NCBI GenBank assembly: GCA_964460465.1 | Contig: CAYWSB010000001.1 | Location: forward strand, 96,500 to 160,499 | Source: SLRI01 sp964460465 | Lineage (GTDB): Bacteria > Pseudomonadota > Alphaproteobacteria > Geminicoccales > Geminicoccaceae | Reading direction: 5' to 3' | Length of the DNA stretch: 64,000 nucleotides | Shown: piece by piece, positions 59,528 through 64,000 of the stretch | Numbering within the stretch: position 1 is the stretch's first letter | Layout of the letters: every line of letters starts with the position of its first letter | Made by a program: the position numbers and the translations under genes | The notes under the pieces: generated by a model | What the model was told of the DNA's origin: nothing | The model's input: the letters and a program-made list of their open reading frames with translations, nothing else | Database searches by the model: none

Positions 59528-60337
59528 ATGACAAAACGACGGGTGGCTATCGGCGGGTTCGGAGCCATCGGCCAGGAGGTGGCGCGGGCTCTCGATGCCG
59601 GGATTCCTGGGTTGACGCTGGCAGCGGTGAGCGGGCGCGACCAGGCGAAGGCGCGGCGTGCGCTGGACGGTTTCCGGCAGGCGGTGCCGGTGCTGCCGCT
59701 GGCCGAGCTCGCCGCGGCCGCCGACATCGTCGTCGAGTGCGCGCCGGCGGCCGTCTTTCGCGAGCTGGCGCTGCCGGTGATCGAGGCCGGCGGAACGCTG
59801 GTGCCGCTGTCGGTGGGCCAGCTACTGGTGCACGAGGACCTCGTGCCCATGGCCGAGCGGACCGGTGCCCGGATCCTGGTGCCAACGGGCGCGCTGCTCG
59901 GCCTCGACGCGGTGCGGGCCGCGGCCGAGGGCAAGATCGAAAGCGCCACCATGGTGACCCGCAAGCCGCCGAACGGGCTCGCGGGTGCACCCTATCTCGT
60001 CGCGAACGGCATCGAGCTTGACGGGCTGACCGCACCGCTTCGGGTGTTCCAGGGCACGGCGCGGGAGGGGGCCAGGGGCTTTCCGGCCAACGTCAACGTG
60101 GCGGCGGCGCTCAGCCTCGCCGGGATCGGCCCGGACCGGACGATGCTCGAGATCTGGGCCGATCCCGGGGTGACGCGCAACATGCACGAGATCCGGGTCG
60201 AGGCCGACAGTGCGCGCTTCACGCTGGCGATCGAGAACGTGCCATCGGCGGCCAACCCCAGGACGGGGAAGATCACCGCCTTGAGCACCATCGCCCTCCT
60301 GCGCGGCCTGACCGCGACGCTGCGCGTGGGATCGTAG
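59528..60337 (+). CDS. nadX: Aspartate dehydrogenase
   Basis: NAD(P)-dependent L-aspartate dehydrogenase; it makes iminoaspartate or oxaloacetate. The 269-aa product begins MTKRRVAIGGFGAIGQEVAR with the Rossmann Gly motif, and holds VPTGALLGLDAVRAAAEG, FPANVNVAAALSLAGIGPDR and VTRNMHEIRVEADSARFTLA, which are typical of NadX/AspDH. In this role it either starts NAD synthesis or degrades aspartate. AGGGAG stands 10 nt upstream of the ATG. It shares direction with the aminotransferase after it. Confidence 0.9.
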   Translation: MTKRRVAIGGFGAIGQEVARALDAGIPGLTLAAVSGRDQAKARRALDGFRQAVPVLPLAELAAAADIVVECAPAAVFRELALPVIEAGGTLVPLSVGQLLVHEDLVPMAERTGARILVPTGALLGLDAVRAAAEGKIESATMVTRKPPNGLAGAPYLVANGIELDGLTAPLRVFQGTAREGARGFPANVNVAAALSLAGIGPDRTMLEIWADPGVTRNMHEIRVEADSARFTLAIENVPSAANPRTGKITALSTIALLRGLTATLRVGS

Positions 60338-60345
60338 GTGTGCAA

Positions 60346-60375
60346 TTGACGTGAGCCGGGCCCACGACCGATACT
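60346..60375 (+). promoter_or_regulatory. Possible promoter of the omega-aminotransferase gene
   Basis: TTGACG (60346-60351, five of six), 18 nt, GATACT (60370-60375, four of six), ending 28 nt before the ATG at 60404. The aminotransferase may thus have a start separate from nadX. Confidence 0.35.
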
Positions 60376-60403
60376 CGCCGCTGTGCCGCAAGGGAGCCAC
60401 CAG

Positions 60404-61753
60404 ATGCTGACCAAAGAGCTCGCCGCCACCGTCGCCGTCCCGAACGACCTCGACGCGTTCTGGATGCCGTTCACCGCCAACAAGCACTTCAAGCAGGAGC
60501 CGCGGCTGATTGCGCGGGCGAAGGACATGCACTTCATGGCCGTGGACGGCCGCCAAGTGCTGGATGCGACGGCCGGCTTGTGGTGCTGCAACGCCGGGCA
60601 CAGCCGGCCGAAGATCGTCGAGGCGGTGCAGCGGCAGGTGGCGGATCTCGACTTCGCCCCCGCCTTCCAGTTCGCCCACCCCAAGGCGTTCGAGCTGGCC
60701 TCGCGCCTCGCCGCCCTCTTTCCCGGCGACCTCGACCACGCCTTCTTCACCAACTCGGGCTCGGAATCGGTCGACACCGCTCTCAAGATCGCGCTCGCCT
60801 ACCACCGTGCCCGCGGCGAGGGCACCCGCACTCGGCTGATCGGCCGTGAGCGCGGCTATCACGGGGTGGGCTTCGGCGGCATCTCGGTCGGCGGCATGGT
60901 CAAGAACCGGATGTGGTTCGGCTCGCTGCTCACCGGCGTCGACCACCTCCCCCACACCCTCGACATCCAGAGGAACGCCTTCTCGAAGGGCCTGCCCGAG
61001 CACGGGGCGGAGCTCGCCGACGAGCTCGAGCGGCTGGTGGCGCTGCACGACGCCTCCAACATCGCCGCCGTCATCGTCGAGCCGGTGGCGGGCTCGATCG
61101 GCGTCTACCCGCCGCCCAAGGGCTACCTCGAGCGCCTGCGTGCCATCACCGAGAAGCACGGCATCCTCTTGATCTTCGACGAGGTGATCACCGCCTATGG
61201 CCGGCTCGGCAAGGGCTCGGCGGCAGAGTATTTCGGCGTCCAGCCGGACCTGATCACGACCGCCAAGGGCCTGACCTCGGGCGTGGTGCCGATGGGGGCG
61301 GTGATGGCCCGAAAGCACATCCACGATACCATCGTGGGCAGCCAGGCCGACCCCAAGGTGATCGAGCTCTTCCACGGCTACACCTATTCGGCCCACCCGC
61401 TCGCCTGTGCCGCCGCCCTCGCCACGCTCGAGACCTACCAGGAGGAGAACCTGTTCGAGCGCGCCGCCGAGCTGGCCCCCTACTGGGAGGCGGCGCTGCA
61501 CTCACTCCGCGATGCCCCGAACGTCATCGACATCCGCAACATCGGCCTCATGGGTGCCGTCGAGCTCGGCCCCTACCCCGGCAAGCCCGGCCACCGCGCC
61601 TACGACGCGATGTGCAAGGCCTTCCACGAGTTCGACATCATGATCCGCATCACCGGCGACACCATCGCCATGTCGCCGCCCTTGATCGTGACCAAGGCGC
61701 AGATCGACGAGATCGTCGAGAAGGTCAGGGGCGTGATCGAGGCAGTGGCTTAA
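60404..61753 (+). CDS. Omega-amino acid:pyruvate (beta-alanine) aminotransferase
   Basis: Class III PLP aminotransferase of 449 aa. The PLP lysine is residue 288 (ITTAKGLTSGVVPMGAV), the PLP-binding Asp is 259 (LLIFDEVITAYGRLGK), and FWMPFTANKHFKQEPRL is the N-terminal signature shared by beta-alanine:pyruvate transaminases. RERGYHGVGFGGISVGG and FTNSGSESVDTALKIA fit too. It probably uses beta-alanine or another omega-amino acid with pyruvate. ATG 60404 follows AAGGGAG. A perfect 10-bp hairpin follows the stop. Confidence 0.9.
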   Translation: MLTKELAATVAVPNDLDAFWMPFTANKHFKQEPRLIARAKDMHFMAVDGRQVLDATAGLWCCNAGHSRPKIVEAVQRQVADLDFAPAFQFAHPKAFELASRLAALFPGDLDHAFFTNSGSESVDTALKIALAYHRARGEGTRTRLIGRERGYHGVGFGGISVGGMVKNRMWFGSLLTGVDHLPHTLDIQRNAFSKGLPEHGAELADELERLVALHDASNIAAVIVEPVAGSIGVYPPPKGYLERLRAITEKHGILLIFDEVITAYGRLGKGSAAEYFGVQPDLITTAKGLTSGVVPMGAVMARKHIHDTIVGSQADPKVIELFHGYTYSAHPLACAAALATLETYQEENLFERAAELAPYWEAALHSLRDAPNVIDIRNIGLMGAVELGPYPGKPGHRAYDAMCKAFHEFDIMIRITGDTIAMSPPLIVTKAQIDEIVEKVRGVIEAVA

Positions 61754-61761
61754 AGCAAGGA

Positions 61762-61784
61762 ACGGGGAGGCAGCGCCTCCCCGT
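61762..61784 (+). terminator. Hairpin after the omega-aminotransferase
   Basis: ACGGGGAGGC and its exact complement flank an AGC loop (10-bp stem), 9 nt after the stop codon. No T tract follows, so it may be a Rho-assisted or 3'-end-protecting structure. Confidence 0.5.
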
Positions 61785-61846
61785 GCCCCACCGTTACTTG
61801 GCGCCATCGCCCATGAAGGCCGCCGGCGCAAAAGACCGATGGGGCG

Positions 61847-61867
61847 TGGGGAAGATCATCTTCCCCA
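61847..61867 (-). terminator. Hairpin after panE
   Basis: TGGGGAAGA and its exact complement flank a TCA loop (9-bp stem), 3 nt beyond the panE stop on the minus strand. As with the facing hairpin at 61762, no T tract is seen. Confidence 0.5.
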
Positions 61868-61870
61868 TGT

Positions 61871-62782
61871 CTATCCCTGCCCCTCGATCGCCTTCACCAG
61901 CTGCACGATGGTCTCGTTGACCGGGCAGGCGATCCCGTGGCGGGCGGCGTAGGTCAGCAGGGCGCCGTTCAGGGCATCGATCTCAGTGCGGCGGCCCTGC
62001 TCGATGTGCTGCAGCATCGAGGGCTTGTTCTGCCGGCCGACGATGTGCCGCTGGATGGTGTGGCGCGTGTCAGGGTCGGGCAGACTGATGCCCTCGGCCT
62101 CGATCACCGCCATGATCTCGTCGAGCAGGCGGTCGACGAGGGCCACGGCACTCGGCCGTTCGGCAATCTCGCCGGGGCGCAGCCGGGTGATGGCGGCGAC
62201 CGGGTTGATGGCGGCGTTCAGGACGAACTTCTGCCAGATGTGGCCCTGGACGTTGTCGGTGGTTTCCACCGGCAGCTCGGCCCGGCGCAGGAGGTCGGCA
62301 AGGGCATTCAATCGGTCGGTGGTCCGCCCATCGAGCTCGCCGATGATGGTCTCGCCCAGATAGGTGTGAGTGATGCGGCCGGGGCCGGTGCGAGCGCAGC
62401 TGTTCATGGTCGGCCCCGCCACAACGCGCGCGGCACCAAAGACCTCGACCAGCGTCTCGACATTGCCGATGCCGTTCTGCAGCGTGACGACCGTGCCGTC
62501 GGGCCCCAGCAGGCCCTTCGCCGTCGCGGCAGCGGCCCGGGTGGCGTTGCAGTCGACCATGACCAGCGCCACGTCGACTGGCTCGAGCCCAGCTCCGTCG
62601 GTGAACGCCGGCAGTCGGTGCCAGTGCTGCTGGCCGTTCTCCTCGACAGCGAGGCCGTCCGCGACGATCGCCCGGACGTGCTCGGCGTCGCGGTCGATCA
62701 GGACGACGTCAGCACCCGCCCGTGCGAAGCGGGCGCCGAACATGCCGCCCATGGCACCCGCCCCGATGACGGCGATGCGCAT
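61871..62782 (-). CDS. panE: 2-dehydropantoate 2-reductase
   Basis: NADPH-dependent ketopantoate reductase for pantothenate synthesis. The 303-aa product begins MRIAVIGAGAMGGMFGARFA with the GxGxxG motif, and has LQNGIGNVETL, the catalytic Lys in VQGHIWQKFVLNAAINPVAA and QHIEQGRRTEIDALNGAL. The ATG at 62782 is 5 nt past the stop of the RraA-like gene, with which it is probably cotranscribed. The longer open frame upstream is only another reading of that gene. Confidence 0.9.
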   Translation of the reverse strand: MRIAVIGAGAMGGMFGARFARAGADVVLIDRDAEHVRAIVADGLAVEENGQQHWHRLPAFTDGAGLEPVDVALVMVDCNATRAAAATAKGLLGPDGTVVTLQNGIGNVETLVEVFGAARVVAGPTMNSCARTGPGRITHTYLGETIIGELDGRTTDRLNALADLLRRAELPVETTDNVQGHIWQKFVLNAAINPVAAITRLRPGEIAERPSAVALVDRLLDEIMAVIEAEGISLPDPDTRHTIQRHIVGRQNKPSMLQHIEQGRRTEIDALNGALLTYAARHGIACPVNETIVQLVKAIEGQG

Positions 62783-62787
62783 GGGCG

Positions 62788-63474
62788 TCACTCCACCTCG
62801 ACGAAGCGCCCGGCGGCCGCCATTGCCTCGATGGTGTCGGGCACGGTGAGCCCGCCCTGGACCTTGGCGAGCAGCTCGGCCTCGGCGGCCTTGACGGCCT
62901 CGAGCCGCTCGATGGTGGCCGGGATCAGCGCATGCGGCACCACAACCACGCCGTCCTCGTCGCCGACCACGATGTCGCCGGGCCCCACTGCGACCCCGGC
63001 CAGCACGATGGGCTGCCCGGCCGTGCCGGGCCCGTTCTTGGCCGGCGAGTTGGGGGTGACGCCGGCGGCGTAGCAGGGCAGGCCCACGTCGCGGATGCCG
63101 GGCAGGTCGCGCACCGCCCCGTCGGTGACGAAGGCCACGGCCCCCTTGTTCTTGAGCATGCCGAGCAGCAGGTCGCCGGTGACCGCGGTGTCGAGGAAGG
63201 CGTCGGTCGCGCACATGACGACATCCCCCGGCTCGGCGATCATCAAGGCGCCGAAGACTGCGAGGTTGTCGGCGGGCCCGGCGGCACAGGGCACGGCGAC
63301 GCCGCAGAACGGGGCCGAGCCGGCGATCGGCTTGACCGTGGGATCGAGTGCCCCCCGGCCGCCCATGGCATCGACGACGAAGCCGGTGAGCACGCCCCTG
63401 AAGGCCGCGACCTGATCGGCGGTGGGGCGCGGAAAGCGGCGCTTGAGGGTGAGCAGCGGCGCGTCGCCGATCAT
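62788..63474 (-). CDS. RraA-like family aldolase/decarboxylase
   Basis: A 228-aa RraA-fold protein. ALMIAEPGDVVMCATDAF, GDLLLGMLKNKGAVAFVTDG and VRDLPGIRDVGLPCYAAGVT hold the conserved residues, with the active-site Arg-Asp (GAVRD). Members are either RNase E regulators or 4-hydroxy-4-methyl-2-oxoglutarate aldolases/oxaloacetate decarboxylases; the extended N-terminus and context make the enzyme class more likely. GGGGAGG lies about 8 nt before the ATG. Together with panE it may be part of a small acid or ketoacid operon. Confidence 0.85.
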   Translation of the reverse strand: MIGDAPLLTLKRRFPRPTADQVAAFRGVLTGFVVDAMGGRGALDPTVKPIAGSAPFCGVAVPCAAGPADNLAVFGALMIAEPGDVVMCATDAFLDTAVTGDLLLGMLKNKGAVAFVTDGAVRDLPGIRDVGLPCYAAGVTPNSPAKNGPGTAGQPIVLAGVAVGPGDIVVGDEDGVVVVPHALIPATIERLEAVKAAEAELLAKVQGGLTVPDTIEAMAAAGRFVEVE

Positions 63475-63575
63475 GGTGGTAGCCTCCCCTGGTCCTTTGC
63501 TCGCTGGTTGGTCCGGGTATCATGCGCCCCGCGCTCCGACAAGCAAGCTTGGCCAGCGTTCATAGCCACCGGCAT

Positions 63576-63600
63576 CGAGATTGATCCTCATCAAGGATTG
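63576..63600. repeat. GATTGATC direct repeat upstream of the patatin gene
   Basis: GATTGATC is repeated at 63576-63583 and 63593-63600 (17-nt step), with an ATCCT/AGGAT inverted pair between the copies, in the promoter-side gap of two diverging genes. Possibly a regulator site. Confidence 0.3.
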
Positions 63601-63674
63601 ATCTGGCGGAATTTGCTTCACGTTGCCCGACATGGCGAGAGTCCCATGCGCAAGCGCGCCTATGGTTGGCGCCG

Positions 63675-63950
63675 ATGAGCGACCACCAGCCGACCTACAC
63701 CAGCGATTTCAACGCCGTTCTGCAGGCCGAGCACGACCGGATTGCCGCGATCCGCGAGGCGCGACGTCGGCAGGGCATCGGTGCCGGGCCGGCGGACGCA
63801 CCCTATAGCGCCTTCTCCGGCGACGGCATTCGCTCGGCGGCCTTAGGCCTCGGCGTGCTGCATGCGCCGCAATATCACGGCATCCTGCAGCGGCTCGACT
63901 ATCTCTCCACGGCCTCGGGTGGCGGCTATATCGGCTCGACGCTGACCTAG
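63675..63950 (+). pseudogene. Patatin-like phospholipase, truncated after the nucleophile region
   Basis: Only about 91 residues: after a polar N-terminus come YSAFSGDGIRSAALGLGVLH and LDYLSTASGGGYIGSTLT, then a stop. This is the start of a patatin-type phospholipase: the oxyanion motif (usually GGGxR, here GDGIR) and the following LSTxSGGGYIG block with the putative nucleophile region. The normal protein is several hundred residues long. The frame ends right where ACGCTGACC is repeated (63939-63947 and 63960-63968), which suggests an insertion or duplication. Broken, unless a frameshift allows more beyond the window. Confidence 0.75.
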
Positions 63951-63968
63951 AGCATTTTCACGCTGACC
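63939..63968. repeat. 9-bp direct repeat at the patatin break point
   Basis: ACGCTGACC occurs at 63939-63947 and again at 63960-63968, 12 nt apart, around the stop codon that ends the patatin frame; the insert between them is TAGAGCATTTTC. Confidence 0.55.
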
Positions 63969-64000
63969 GTACATATCCTGCATTGTCGATGTAGTTTTGA

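Noticed and set aside
61871..63523. A 550-codon frame suggesting a fused PanE
   Set aside because: The upstream half is the RraA-like gene in another frame; PanE starts at ATG 62782.

Overview
The window is G+C-rich chromosomal DNA from a bacterium that looks like an alphaproteobacterium, probably near Rhodospirillales or Geminicoccales. This rests on gene order seen in that class: argS-SPOR protein-nagZ-scpA-scpB-tatABC, dgt/erpA, rpoZ-rsh-pyrE, glnD-murJ-trpS, system I cytochrome c maturation genes, an ECF sigma factor paired with a ChrR-type anti-sigma, and a mesaconyl-CoA hydratase of the ethylmalonyl-CoA pathway type. No tRNA, rRNA, CRISPR array or prophage was found. Most genes are single-copy housekeeping genes, many joined by 4-8 nt overlaps and often started by GTG or TTG.

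Region 1 (1-11200). A cut-off phytase-like esterase gene lies at the left edge. A long leftward chain follows: tatC, tatB, tatA, scpB, scpA, a site-2 protease, nagZ, a SPOR-domain protein, argS and dgt. An intrinsic terminator separates scpB from tatA. Divergently, erpA and xth read rightward from a good sigma-70-like promoter.

Region 2 (11200-18050). A graveyard of three insertion-sequence remnants (IS3, IS21 and IS110 families) lies between xth and a leftward purD-sua5 pair. Then come rightward argC-ilvA and a response regulator with a C-terminal membrane anchor.

Region 3 (18050-25900). A class II aldolase diverges from an ECF sigma/ChrR anti-sigma pair that has its own promoter of the TGATCC-N18 type. 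The anti-sigma has serine at both zinc-cysteine positions, which is the most interesting observation here. gluQ, a lysophospholipase-like lipoprotein, pyrE, rsh (ppGpp synthetase/hydrolase) and rpoZ follow, with a 13-bp hairpin between rpoZ and rsh.

Region 4 (25900-41300). This is a mixed region: an NYN-domain protein with an acidic tail, a TTC38-like TPR protein, HlyU and DUF4332 family proteins, a uronate dehydrogenase-like enzyme, a coiled-coil/Sel1 protein, sdaA, glyA, a degenerate nuclease-like protein, a TPR/Rap1a-like composite ORF, a Pro-Leu-Pro repeat secreted protein, mesaconyl-CoA hydratase, an AlkB-like dioxygenase, a glycine-zipper membrane protein and a lipoprotein GDSL autotransporter.

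Region 5 (41300-57200). Leftward glnD, murJ and trpS are followed by rightward ccmDEFGHI (without ccmABC), an IS1595 remnant, a DUF1194 protein, a chromate-resistance-like pair (rhodanese-ChrB, ChrA) and gatB.

Region 6 (57200-64000). A small ATPase that may start at ACG, a YaiI/YqxD protein, a YiiX-like cysteine hydrolase and a small hypothetical gene precede nadX and an omega-aminotransferase. Convergent to these lie panE and an RraA-like aldolase, and the window ends in a patatin-like gene cut short after its nucleophile-elbow region.
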